Below, in pieces: positions 47,664 to 60,052 of a stretch of DNA of 64,000 nucleotides. Both the position numbers and the translations under genes were made by a program. Numbering within the stretch: the stretch's first letter is position 1; every line of letters starts with the position of its first letter. The notes under the pieces are model-generated. The model did no database searches, had not been told where the DNA came from, and saw only the letters and a list, made by a program, of their open reading frames with translations. Source of the DNA: Neoechinorhynchus agilis (Eukaryota > Acanthocephala); contig CM121343.1 of the NCBI GenBank assembly GCA_051530055.1, forward strand, positions 1,240,001 through 1,304,000, read 5' to 3'.

Positions 47664-47815
47664 TTTGAATTAAATTGCTGGCTGAATGGCGTAATTTAAA
47701 AAACCTTCACTAACGGTAAAAATATTTTATTCTCTATTTCGCCATTTGCTTATCTCTTAGCGCCGTTAAAAACGCATATTTTCAATCATAATCACAAATG
47801 CAATTCGATTGACTT

Positions 47816-50800
47816 GCTTATATAAATATAAACACGTTTTACTAATTAAGAAGAACGATCCATACACTTGCCAGCATCCATCTTTGCTGAAGGTGTCAGG
47901 ATGTCGGATGTTGAGGCAGTGAGGTGAGACGTGTCTTTGAAGGAGTTTTACAGGAGAATGAAAGATTGAGAGTCTTTCCCCGTTCTCCGGTTGTTAAGGA
48001 AAGATTGGGCTTGGGGGAGGAAAGATTTTTGGTAGAGGGTGGTACGAGCGAGGGGGGATGAAAAAGGTTGGGGGTTACGGGTGTTTACGAGGGATGAGTA
48101 TTTAGAGATGAGGGAAGAAAATTGTGGAGGGAGTTGAAGAAGACGGAGGCCGTTTTTGGAGAAAATGGAGTGGAGGTGGGCGTCGAGGGAGTGAAGTCTC
48201 ACATATTCTCCCTGCTCTCTTGTGGAAGGTTTCGATTGAATGGAGAGCATTGACGGAAAGGGCGAGGAAAGTGAGGAAGGGGTTTGTAAGGATAGGGAGG
48301 ATGGCAGAGAGATAAAAGTGGGCAAGGTGTTTAGGGGATAAGACGAGGAATTGCTTTAGAGAGTGTAAATGAAATGTGGGCATCCCAGTTAAGGTTCTCT
48401 TGTAAAATCAGGCCCAGTATTCGGAGAGAAGAGGAGCGTTGGATGGGGAGAGGGAGAGGCGCGGGGATAAGATTGCGTTTGGAAATGTGGGGGATAAGCT
48501 CTAAAGATTTGGATAAATTTCGGGAGAGGTATAGGGTGGAGAGCGAGGAAATGAGATGGTTGAGCTCGTCCATGGTTGTGGAGAGGGAGAGAGAGGGAAA
48601 TGCGATGGAAATGACTGTGAGGTCATCTACATAGAGAAAATATTTGGTAGGGGGAGTGAGGGGATGAAGGTCATTTAGAAAAATGTCAAAGAGGAGAGGG
48701 GAAAGTACGGCGTCTTGGGGGACCCCTTTAAATATGGGCAGAGAAGAGGACAAGAAGTTCCACATTGTATATATTGTTTGCGGTTGGAGAGGAAAGAGGA
48801 AATCCAAGCGAATTGCCAGGTTGGGAGGCCAAAGGAAGCACATACTCGGAGGAGAAGGCAGTGATCTACCGACTCGAGCGCCCTGGAAATATCCAGTTGC
48901 ACGAGACGGACGGTTGATACTGGATTGGAATCCAAGCTGCGCACAAGCGTATCGTAGATGCAGAGGAGGGCATCAGAACAAGAGTAATTAGGACGGAAAG
49001 CGAATTGGGAAGGGGAGATGTTTTTGAGGAAGAAGAGAAGTAGGCGGGTTTTAAAACATTTTTCTAAGATTTTAGAGAAAGGTGAGAGGATAGAGGTGAG
49101 ACGAAACGTTGTGGGGGAAATCGGTTTATGGTTTTTGGGTAGGGGGACGACAAGGGCTTCCTTAAAACACGATGGGAAAGAGCCCAATAGAAAGCTAAGG
49201 TTCGTTATGTGCGTTAGAGGATCGATTAGTTCCGGGGTGATGAAACTAATGGCCCAATTTGGGATAGTCGAATAAGGGGAAGAATGGCGGGGCAGGCGTT
49301 TAAGGATCTCTGGGATTTCGAGAGGGGAAACTAAGGAAGGGCATGTACGAATGGGCGGGTTAGAAAGTGAGAAGGGAGGTTGGGACAATGGAGAGGAGGT
49401 TTGGGGAGGACAGAAGTTATTATTCATGTAGTTAAGGATTGAGAGGAGATCAGATTTGGGGAGAGATGCGAAGGGGTGGATCTGCCAAGACCAGTGACAT
49501 TTTTTTATTTCACGCCACCAGTTTCGATTGGGAACGGACGAGAGACGAGATGAGAGGAATACTTTGCGGGCTATACGGATGCGTTTGGTCGGTGTGGAGG
49601 GAGGGGTAAGCGGGATTGCCTGACCGGAAAGCTTTCGTGACCTGCATTTGAAGGGTTTTTAGAAAAGGCGAAAACCATAGAAGGTCGCGGTTCGAGATTC
49701 GTATTGTTTTGCGAGGAAAGGAGGCCTTCGTCGCAGATTCTATTAGATTTTACAAAGAGCCCATTGCAATCGAGGGGTCAGTGCGAAAGATGGTAGAGCG
49801 GTTTTGCCTGATAAGAGAATTGACACATACAGCAAAGGATTGGGTATGATGATCGCGTTTATCCCAGGCAACGTAGTGGTCGGAAAAGGAACGTTTTTGA
49901 GGTGATGATGGGGACAGAAGGATGGAACAATGGTCAAACGAGGCGATCGGGGGGGGAGTTTGGTAGTGCACGAGTATTGCCTGATGTTTGAGAAAATTTT
50001 ATCAATACGGGAGGAGAAGCGTGTGGGGAAAGTAACGAGTTGGGAAAGATGCGATAGCGAGGGCGGGATCGGCAGTGTGTTAAAATCGCCCAATATGATG
50101 AAGTGATCTGAGGAAGCGGAAAGTAGGTCAGTAAATAGGTGGTCTATTTGTTGAAGTGTGTTGGGGATGTTTGAGGTAGGAGATCGATAAAGGCTAGCGA
50201 TAGAGATCTCACGTTGGCCATTGCGGAGGGGGAGATGAAGTTGGATATGAAGCCATTCAAGATCGTCGGAGATGAAAAGGGAGGGTGAAGAGCAATGGTA
50301 AGTGAGAGAGGCGCGGATGAAGATCGATATGCCTCTCCCGTTTAGGAAGTCCCTTGTGAGGTGAAAGGCTTGAAAGTTTGGTATGAAGGCAGATAATTTG
50401 CTATGGGGTGAGAGCCATGTTTCATTAATTACAAGGATGTCGGCGTTGCAAGAAGAGGCCACTATATGGAGCTCATCCAGTTTGGGGAGGAGGCTGCGCA
50501 TGTTAGAATAAAAGATTAATGGAAAGGGATGTTTAGAAGGGACATGAGGGGTGGACACTGACGGAGAGGGTTGAAGCTGCGCACAGAGAAGGGATGGGAG
50601 TTGATCGATAGGGTAGTTCGGGGGTAATGGATTCGTGGGTGGACACTGTAGTGAGGGGTGATTTGAGTGTAGGGACCATAGGGGTGGGAACTGTGCATGC
50701 GGAATGATCTCGGGGGGCAAGAGGATATTGGGTGTTGAAGAGGTGTTGGTAAGAAGTGAGGTAGTGTGCGCGTCCAAGGTATTTTTTGCTTCTGAGGGGC

Positions 50801-51680
50801 GAAGCGAAAATTTCCAGATTTGGTAGGGTGCGGAATAGTGGTTTTAGGCAGATGAGAGATGCGTGGTAGCAAGGATGAAATAAGTTTAGGAGGAGTTAAT
50901 TTACGAGGCGAGGGATGCTTAACGTAGTCGTTGAAGGATGGTGGGGGTGTATGCGTTTTACTAGAAAATCGGGGTACATGAGAGAAGGTGGTAGGTTTTG
51001 AAGGGGCCAAAGTTGAAACGTAATCGTAGAAGGATGGGAGGGGTTTATGGTTTTTCTAGCAGTACGAGGTGCTAGAGAGGAGGTGGGGGATTTAGATGAG
51101 GTCGAGGAGGAAGGGGGTTCGGTTTTAATTGTGTAGCAGAGACTTAGAGTGCAGGGACGCGGGAAGAGGGGTATGCGGGATGATAGGAACGGAATTAAGG
51201 AGGGGAGAAGATTGTTGAAGAGAAGACGAATTTGAGTGTGGAGAGGAGTCTTGGAGGGCGCCGACAGCTAAGGGTGGGTGAAGAGGTTTGGGCGGCGGAA
51301 CTGAAGATGGAAGGGGTTGGGGATTAGGGGTTTGGGAGTGGTTAGTATTGGGAAGAGGGGAACCGGAGAACATGGTTTGAGCAAGGCTGCAGTATAGAAT
51401 CCGCAAATAAATTTCCTGCCTGCTGCCCAAGAATTTGTGCCGAATATTTGAGTTTTGACCGGGCAATCGTCCATGTCACAGGGGACGAGCTTGGTGGTTG
51501 GGCGCTTTGACCTCGGCATTGATTGCAAGTGTTTATGACGGACGAGAGAGAACGTTGAGCTTTGACGATTGACGAGAGAGAGAACGTTGAACGTAAACGA
51601 TTAACGAGAGAGAGAACGTTGAGTTGACGAGAGAGCGAACGTTGACTAGAGAGAGAACGCTGAGAACGTGAGTGAGAACG
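47816..51680 (-). mobile_element. LINE family 'A', long copy inserted in the right arm
   Basis: On the minus strand: 5' tandem repeats (51680-51535), an ORF1 with PRSKRPTTKLVPCDMDDC (about 51519) and a long proline-rich region, an endonuclease (50777-49743: FYSNMRSLLPKLDEL, ILVINETWLSP, ILGDFNTLPIPPSL), then a reverse transcriptase (49427-48331: QFAFRPNYSCSDALLCIYDT, RLVQLDISRALESVDH, KYFLYVDDLTVIS) and the C-terminal region to 47948. The tail is TAAAACGTGTTTATATTTATA. ORF1 and ORF2 are split by several frame changes, so it is dead. The catalytic box is YVDD. The left arm shows the empty site with about 25 bases missing at the insertion and no clear target duplication. Confidence 0.85.
51535..51680. 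repeat. 5' tandem repeats of the LINE, GAGAGAACGTTGA motif
   Basis: About six to seven imperfect copies of GAGAGAACGTTGA with spacers of 8-20 bases, at the 5' end of the LINE. Such 5' tandem units often act as internal promoter pieces in insect LINEs (inference). Confidence 0.7.
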
Positions 51681-51929
51681 TGTTTAACAAAGGAAACCGC
51701 TCAGTTTTATACTGAATTATTTTCAGTTTATTCTAAGATGTAAAACCTAAATCCTTTATTTTAGTTTTTATGGTCCAAAAATCATTCATATTACTGATCT
51801 GAGGGGGTTCAGATTTTTCTATAAACGACAAGATGAATTTTTGTGATTATTACTAGCAAAAGAAAATTTAACACCCAGACATAATTGAAATTTGCCAATT
51901 GATGCCTTATTTTAGCAGCTTGTCGAAGG

Positions 51930-52309
51930 TACCAAAAATATACGGCATATCACCGGGCTCAAATTTAAGACCGTCTGCTTGAAGGAGGTCATTTTGGAAC
52001 ATTTCATTCAAAATTTGTTTAGAGAAACTGAGGTCGTAAAAAATCCTTCTTTTGAATCCGAAAAGACTCTCGATTTCGATCTATAGTTTTGTGTTCGATA
52101 ATAGCACGACAACGAGGTTGCATAATCTCCCTCCTACTGAGTTCCGATCGTTTGTCATAATTCAGTTCCTTACAGGCAGAATGCGCGTTGAATGCCAGGA
52201 TGTCAAATTTAAGGAATCTAGGAATCTGTGTACCACCCACGACATCCTCCACAATCTCCCCATCAAGCAAAGTCTGAGGAAGATGATCTGTAGTGCCACG
52301 GTTCGTCAC
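51930..52309 (-). pseudogene. mRNA-capping enzyme guanylyltransferase fragment, right-arm copy
   Basis: Mirror copy of 23990-24400, with the frame open for 96 codons (52309-52019): HLPQTLLDGEIVEDVVGG, PRFLKFDILAFNAHS, REIMQPRCRAIIEHK and FRIQKKDFLRPQFL, then a stop. The stop after SELS in the left arm is absent here. The catalytic lysine motif is not included. A broken piece of a host gene. Confidence 0.7.
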
Positions 52310-52799
52310 AAACGTATGTAAACAATGGAAGCCAGCCGATTCTCTTTAAAACTACACTCGTTTTTAACTAGCATAAACCGATATGAATTATCGGACTTCG
52401 CTGTCGCATTTAAAAGCTAGATTAGAGCGATTTTGAAATTCCCGAAAAATTGTAAATCTTCTTCTTGGTGAACAATCAAACCTGTAATATTCCTCGTTTT
52501 CTAATACTTCCACACGGAAACGATGTATTCACTTAGTCAACATGAATCTCTCATAACCGATCGAGCCGAGAATTGTGCGATCATCATATTTTTTAGCGGA
52601 CTTGAAATAGTGATTGGAATTGAAAGACCGATTAAATAATGCAACACCAAGCAGTGTTCTCTTCAAAAATTAGGTAAGCATCAATTGGGAATATATTCAC
52701 GATCTAATATTAAATTCAAAGATAAATCTCGAAATGTATTTTGACTATATCATTCGTGTGTGTGATAAAAGTCGTACTATTACAATTAAAAAGCCGAAT

Positions 52800-53537
52800 T
52801 CATAGATTGTACAAGAAAACAACTCCGTCGACCACGATTCCTTTGACGAAGATTTTGAAAATGCAGAGCCAATTCCAAATACAACAGGTAAATTTAAAAT
52901 ATGCTTTAAATAAAAATTAATATAATATTTTTAGACGACGACCAAGAAGACATTGCAGATGAAAACTCATTAGAAGATTTGCATAGCGATTCCAGTAATG
53001 ACTGGTCAGGAATGGATAATTATGATGACCAAACACATCGAACCATACATCAAGTTATATCGATTACGTTGTTATCGCTGAAACTTCAACCGCTATCGAT
53101 TGCAGTTCAAAAGACTTTGGCAACTATTCCGATGGAACTATAGAAGGAAAAATGCGGCCAGTACGATTATATAAATACAAAATCGACCAAAATATAAGAT
53201 TCGAAGACAGTTGGGAAAAATGCTCTCTTCGTCCGAGGAATACGACGGAAAATATATTGAAGTAACTGAGTTGAAGCCACCAGGCGCTTTATCTACTACC
53301 AGAAGCTACGAACGGGTACATATTTCGTGGATAAAACTAATGAAACAAAAGGAGGAAGACGATAAACATACCGATTGGTCCCACGATACTAAGAAATGCC
53401 GCGATTATGATTGGAAAATTTTTTCAACAGCGGTGCAAATAGAGAAATCGACCAATCATCTGATGGCAGCGAAGAATCTCCAGTGCAGAAGCAATTGTGA
53501 TTCGTTCATTCGACCATTGCGCCAGGACGGCAGCTAA
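52800..53537 (+). pseudogene. Unidentified acidic gene remnant, right-arm copy
   Basis: Mirror of 23550-22760. The intron is at about 52889-52935 (GTAAATTT...TATTTTTAG). The 108-codon frame at 53211-53537 is identical to the left arm. The frame changes between the blocks are shared by both arms, so the gene was already broken before duplication. Confidence 0.45.
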
Positions 53538-54157
53538 GTTATCCAGAACGGTGGCGTAAACGTTTATAAACTCTCGGGCATTATATTATGGTGGCGATGC
53601 TTGCGTCAAAGCCAGTAAAAATATATAGCGTTGAAAGATGATAAGAACAAACAAATAAATATTTGCAAGTCGTACCTCGACACAAATATTTGGAATGATA
53701 GTGCATTTTATTGGCAACTCAGAAATTCCAAGAATAACTCGGAAAAATGCGGCCAGTACGATTATATAAATACAAAATCGACCAAAATATAAGATTCGAA
53801 GACAGTTGGGAAAAATGCTCTCTTCGTCCGAGGAATACGACGGAAAATATATTGAAGTAACTGAGTTGAAGCCACCAGGCGCTTTATCTACTACCAGAAG
53901 CTACGAACGGGTACATATTTCGTGGATAAAACTAATGAAACAAAAGGAGGAAGACGATAAACATACCGATTGGTCCCACGATACTAAGAAATGCCGCGAT
54001 TATGATTGGAAAATTTTTTCAACAGCGGTGCAAATAGAGAAATCGACCAATCATCTGATGGCAGCGAAGAATCTCCAGTGCAGAAGCAATTGTGATTCGT
54101 TCATTCGACCATTGCGCCAGGACGGCAGCTAAGTTATCCAGAACGGTGGCGTAAACG
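53146..54157 (+). repeat. Tandem duplication of 417 bases within the right arm
   Basis: 53146-53562 recurs at 53741-54157, offset by 595 bases, with the 178 bases between belonging to the arm sequence. It duplicates the 108-codon frame (second copy 53806-54132). The left arm has only one copy, so the event came after the arms formed. The second copy then joins the remaining arm sequence at ATACATTTTCG with about 35 arm bases missing. Confidence 0.85.
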
Positions 54158-55038
54158 ATACATTTTCGTGCTTGCTACCAGCTTTACAAGCAGGTTAAAT
54201 CATAGCTTCGTGGTTCGTTTATTATTTTAGTTTTAAATATTTATGTTGGATTTTCATTTACTTCATTGTATCAAACTACCTTAAAGCATAAATAATTATC
54301 TCAGTTAGAAGAAGATTTATCGACACCACGCAAATAAATGCAAAGATTATTAAGAACTATAATATTTCTCAATACCAAATCGATCAAGGAACGTCATTAG
54401 TTCAGTGCGTAATCAATATTTATAATGTGCTTTTTAATATTACAGAAGGAAAAATGCTGTCAATAAGACATGTCAATTGGTGTTTTTTTATCAAGAGATA
54501 GAATCTACAGCTTATTGATTTTTATTGATACTTTTATTCATTGGAAGGGACACTTTCTTTTTGATAGTTACTTTACTCTTGAATTTGACATTCATCTTTT
54601 GCATCACTTGATCTCCTGGACTTTTTTCGGCAATCGATAAACCTCAAGCAATTTAATCTCAATAAGCTTATCCAATTCCTCCTTAGATGTTGATTTGTTC
54701 ATCGGTGTAATTATATTTCGATACTACATTTCTGCCCTGAGCTTGGGAGAATCTACATGGATATCGTCTTTTGGATTCATATTATGACGTTCACAAGATA
54801 GCTTTTCATTGAATATTTTATAGCAATTCTCCCGATTGCTTTTGTATCTCCCATTAAGATGCAATGGTCCGAAATGCACACTGAGAGTATTGATACTATT
54901 GATTTTTTTGGCACAATTAACATTTTAGCATATTGGTGAAACTATCATCGTCGTCTTTAGCGCTTCTTTTCCTACTATTTCGTTCATTATTTAAGTTAGA
55001 TTTCTAAGATTGAGGCCTTTGAACTATTTGTTAAAGAA

Positions 55039-55257
55039 TCACTTCAGCGACCGACGTAGTGCTTGTTGGAATTGTTTGGGATTCCGCAGGTTCGAAATTA
55101 GCGTCCATATTTGCATTTCAGCTGTGGGGGCTGAATTCAAATCTTTTCCTTCGTTCAATGACGACAAAACGGTTTCAATAAAATTAAATGCTTCAAAAGA
55201 GAAGAGATATTGGATAACGGTTTCCACGCAATTTTTTTCCGCGTTGCATCCTCTCAA
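55039..55257 (-). pseudogene. Unidentified 72-codon gene fragment, right-arm copy
   Basis: Open frame MRGCNAEKNCVETVIQYLF to KQFQQALRRSLK, mirrored in the left arm at about 21478-21690. No family recognised. Confidence 0.35.
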
Positions 55258-55439
55258 AAATCTAATGAAATCCTAGCAAGAAATTTTTCTATTGAATCGA
55301 GGGTGTAAATTTCGGACAAACTTACATCATGAGATCTCAAATTGAATCTGTATTTTTGGGTATTTTTGAAAGATTTAAAAACTTACAAGCAATACCACAA
55401 AACAAAAACGTTATCCATCAAAAAGGATAGTCAACGTCA

Positions 55440-58400
55440 TCTCTCTCGTCACCATCCTCTCTCGCGTGAACGTCCTCCAAAATCGAAAACAATTGGCGAT
55501 ACGATTAAATCTTAATCGCCGTGCTAACCTTCATGGCTGGTAAAAAGTCCCGTAACCCAGCCTCTAAGGAGATCACCTGTTCGTGCCAAGGGTGCTCGAT
55601 AACAACCCTCATCGCCTCAACGCGCCCTTCTTTATCTGTGGGTTCTGCTGCGCCAAGCTGCTGATCAAATTGGCACCAGATCGAATACCGTTTGGAATGC
55701 ATTAGTCAATAAATAAGTTGTCGTCCGTTCAACACACGCCTTCTCCTGCCGTAAATTTGTGGATACCTCCCAAGGAACCCGCTGTTCCTTGTCAGAAATT
55801 GGACATACAACTGTTTTCCATCCCTCATCAGAAAATCGTCACACCTCAGGCATACTAGTCAAAACAGAAACACACCTCAGTGACTCAAACAAAGACCGCA
55901 GCCATACCTAACTTCACTCACTTTCACTCTGTTAGAGACCCAACCCAAAAAAATTCGGTCGGCCTTGAACAATCCACTTGCACTCTAGATGAACAGTCAA
56001 CCACACCGTCACCCGACTTGACACCCATATCGCTACGACCACCAAAACTGACATTCTCGTCATTACGGAAACCTGGCTCTCCCAATTTAATAAGGACACT
56101 GCCATCATTCCCGTATTCTCCCCATTTCACCTAACTAGAGATGATCGTTCTGGAGGAGGCGTCTCTATTTACTTGAAGTCCTCCTTACCATACACCATCT
56201 CCACCCCTCATTATTTTATATCAGAACATCTCGAATGGGTTCACCTTCAACTCTCTCTTTCTCTTCGTAACGGCAGCCGTGAAATGACCGTCGCCGGTGT
56301 TTATCGCCCCTGCCTTTACTCCCGCAGCAACATCTGAATAAATCTACACCTTAATTAATGACAAACTATTGTTAAATTCTCAACATTTCCTGATTCTAGG
56401 AGACTTCAACCGTCTCCCTGCTCCACCGTCACTCTCTGATCTCTTACAACTAGCAAACTTCCCCTTGCGTGGTTCATCCAAACTAAATAAAATCTTTACC
56501 AATATAGCCAAATATTCCGCTACCATTAAACTCCCACCCGTAGCGACCTCGGATCACTGCGCCATCCTCCTCAGACCAATTGTTCCTCCGAAGCGACAGT
56601 CCTCCGACCCTTTCGCGGTCTGGAATAAACGTGAGCATCACTCTCACTTCTTCTTCAACAAGGTAAGTGATGCTCTACCCGGAATCCGAAATTCTATATA
56701 CAGCAACGACCCGTCTAAAGCCATGGCGGCATTGCACAATACTTTAGTCCATTGCATGTCTTTCCCTCGGAAAATGATTCGTATGTCGAATCGTGATCCA
56801 CCATGGTTTTCACCTTTACTAAAATCACTGCAAGACAAGGTGAAAAAATCCTTTCGCTCCCGACATCCCGATTACCCAGAAATCCACAAGAGATTCACTG
56901 AGCACCTTCTTCACGCTCGCAAAACCTTCCTTTTTTCCAAATTACCGTCATCACCTAATCGTTCCTGGTGAAGCGAGATCAAAAATGCCATAGGCCTTCA
57001 CAGATCTCAGCCTTTCGCCAATCTGCATAAATGTCAGCTCGAAAACACGCTCAACTCGATGAACACTACCATGTGCCCTCCCAAATCTTCCACTGACACA
57101 AGCGTCGTACGCCCCTGCGACGATCGCAACCATATGACCGGTGTTCCTCATTCACGCGTCTCCACTCTTGAGGTTTTCCTACTCCTCAAAAAACTACCAC
57201 GTACATCATCCCCTAGCGCTCCGAATCCCAACTGGGCCATTCGCATTATCATTTCCTTTATCTTTGAGCCTCTAGCTCATATCATCAATTCTAGCTTTGA
57301 AACGGGGATTTATCCAGACTGCCTGAAGACTGCTCGCGCCATTTCTATCCCTAAGGCGGGGAAGCCCGTTTCTCCGACTTCCTTTCGCACTATCTCTCTA
57401 CTCTCGCCGTTTTCTAAAAATTTTGAAAAATGTTTCAAAACTCGCATCCTCCCCATCTTTCTACAAAACATTTCGTTGAACCGATTCGGCTTCCGACCAG
57501 GATTCTGTTGTACTGACGCCCTCTTGTGCATTTACGATTCGATCCTGCGCAATCTTGACCAAGAACCGTCTTTCATTTGTCGCCTCATCCAGGTGGATCT
57601 TGCCAAGGCCTTTGACTGTGTAGATTACGATCTTCTCGTTAAGGCCTGCGAGAAATTTGGCTTCTTACCCTGGCAAATAAGCTGGCTCACTTCTTTCCTC
57701 GCAAACCGGTCGCAATATTTTCAATGCGGGAATACCTGCTTAACGACGCTTCCCATACATTGCGGTGTGCCACAAGGAGCTATACTATCGCCCTTACTTT
57801 TCGATATCTTCCTCAACGACCTTACACCCCTCTCAACGTCCGCTAAATATTTCCTTTATGCGGACGACCTAACCATCATAACCCATGCCCCTCCATCACT
57901 CTCGCTCAACCTCACGTCCGCAGAGATTGAAAATCTTAAAGATTTTTGCACCACCCATCAACTCTCAATTAATTTCTCCAAATCTTATGAACTTATTCCG
58001 TCGCATCGAAAACCTAGGACTGATATTCCACCGCCCCCTCTCGATATCCGACGCGTCACATCGCTTCGCATTCTGGGCCTAATCTTCCAACGCAACCTCA
58101 AATGGGACATTCACATTAATGGCGTCGTAGCAAAAGCCACTGCTAAATTGCATTTAATCAAGCGCTTGCGTTGCTTTCCTCTCTAAATAAACTAGCCTGC
58201 AAAATTTGCTCCAAGGACCTCCCACCAATCGAAGAACATCTTTCCCAAATCTTCGATAAATACATGGCCTCCCTGCGTTCATTTCCATCTAAATTTCTCC
58301 CGTTCATCTCGCCAGGGGAACCCGTCCGAAATACGCGATTTCCGAACAGATTCAATCCGCCTCTCCCTCGAACCACACTATATAAAAAATCATTTTTTGC

Positions 58401-58590
58401 CATCGCACAATACACCCATGAGTCTACGGCCTCAATCGAAGGAAAGACTCAAGCGAATGCGACGACTTGCAACTCATTCCGAATTACAATCTCAATCAAA
58501 CAGCACGAATCCAAAGATACATGGTTCCTGTGCTTGTTTGTGTGTGGAATAATAAAACGTGTTATTATTATTATAAATAGGTTTATCGAT
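55440..58590 (+). mobile_element. LINE family 'A', long plus-strand copy
   Basis: A short ORF1-like start (MAGKKSRNPASKEITCSCQG at 55533) precedes an endonuclease (ITETWLSQF near 56060, LILGDFNRLPAPPSL at 56390, then SDHCAILL) and a reverse transcriptase (57059-58186: RFGFRPGFCCTDALLCIYDS, RLIQVDLAKAFDCVDY, GVPQGAILSPLLFDIFLNDL, KYFLYADDLTIITHA). A C-terminal block runs to 58596. The tail is AATAAAACGTGTTATTATTATTAT at about 58550-58575. Frame changes separate endonuclease, reverse transcriptase and C-terminus. It is a diverged member of the family at 47.8-51.7 kb and keeps YADD. Confidence 0.8.
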
Positions 58591-58625
58591 CAATAGATAG
58601 CGAGGTATTAGCACAAACGTTTTTC

Positions 58626-60052
58626 CCTCCACATATTTTGGAACATCACGTGTATGGTTTCCTGAATGAAAAGTAGCCAATCAGCATGCACTAATTACCT
58701 GTCCTTGTAAAAAACATCGAATTTTAATGCTAAAGTAGCTGTGAGGTATTATCAACAACTAAGTCGCTTGTTCCGAAACGAATTTTCACGCCTCATTAGT
58801 TGTGTGTCATCAATTTTGCGGTTCAATCGACAGATAAAAATCGACCTCTTTGACACGTATCGGTATTTCAACCGTAGACTATCAATATGTTAGTGATATC
58901 GTTTGTAACGTCTTGATAAGTGTCGAAAGCGACACAGTAAAGAATTCCCCAATCAGAATGTTGCAAGTCAGCGGGGTTTTAGTGATATGAAATGTCATAA
59001 AATTTGCAGAAATTGCATTAGTTTTAATTTGGGATTATTTAAAAATCACCGGTCATTCGAAGCGCTGCGTCAGGTTTATAGAAACATTTTGCTGTTATGT
59101 AACTGAACTTTTTCGTACATAATCAGAAAACCTGATAAAGATAGTAAAGCCTCCAAAATCTCGACTAACCGCAGTTTCCTAATTTTAGATAGTTTAGAGC
59201 TACAGATTTGAAGTATGACGACAAGACAACCATTCGGGATAAGGGCACCACCAATCGAGGAAAGCGCACAATTCCTGCGGAACTACATCTCTGGTCAAGC
59301 CAATAGTTTCAGTCATCCAGATCCACCAACGTTCGACATTATTCACCAAGGTCACCAAATATATAATCCCTTCGATGATGATTTTTACCTCGATCGAGAA
59401 GTCGAAAAAATTTTGGAAAACGCAGAAGATAATACTATAAATAATTGTGCACCTCCGCCCGGCTTTGATGATTTCACTTTTATTTTCAATGAGTCACCAC
59501 CAAGCATTAATGAATTCAGTAACAATCATTCATCGATTGGAAATGCAGAATATTGCTTACCTCCACCGGGTTTTGAAAATTGCTCATTTACTTATTACGA
59601 TAACGAGCCCGAAAACGAAGGATACTTCTCAACTCCACCAGGTTTCGAGAACGTGACTTTTGATTATTACGATTCACGATCAGGAATGGACGAATATGGC
59701 TCACCTCTTCTCTATTTTGAGAATCCGGCCTTTAATCACGAGGAGTCATGGAATGGAAACGAAGATTACTACGAATCGTTTCTCGATTTTCAGGAATCAA
59801 CCGTTATATTTAATGAGTCGTCGTTGGAATTCGAAAAATACAGCCAGTTTTTCACTCTATTTAATGAAATCGAGTCAAAAGAACCTCAAGGTCGTTATGT
59901 ACGCCCAGCGACGTGCAAGATAATAGATTTGCAAGACAGTAGCACGCAAACGGAACCGAATATCGTATCGAAACCTTGGAATGGATTGACAACAATAAAG
60001 AATATTATTGATGCCGTTTACCAAGTGGCCGTTACGGCATTCAACTACTTCA
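58626..60052 (+). repeat. Segmental duplication copy B (pairs with 10784-15152)
   Basis: Uninterrupted version of the duplicated segment, holding upstream DNA plus the orphan gene. Sequence similar to the LINE A tail (AATAAAA[C/T]GTGTTATTATTAT) occurs on both sides, at about 58550 and 60090. Confidence 0.9.

Larger units (their letters stand above)
43522..55435. repeat. Right arm of the large inverted duplication, with insertions
   Basis: This is the reverse complement of 21278-27180. It is longer because of an endonuclease-bearing retroelement at 45350-47663, a LINE at 47816-51680 and a 417-base tandem duplication at 53146-54157. It lacks about 400 bases present in the left arm near 26250-26650. 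The outer boundary is GGATAGTCAAC at 55435 and the inner boundary CTTAAATGG at 43522. Its own remnants (gag-like 43790-43990, zinc-finger ORF 44193-44011) mirror the left arm. Confidence 0.9.

Noticed and set aside
21278-55435. A giant DNA transposon with the arms as terminal inverted repeats
   Set aside because: No transposase, integrase or polymerase set is found in the spacer, no target-site duplication flanks the ends, and the arms contain assorted pseudogenes; not excluded but unsupported.
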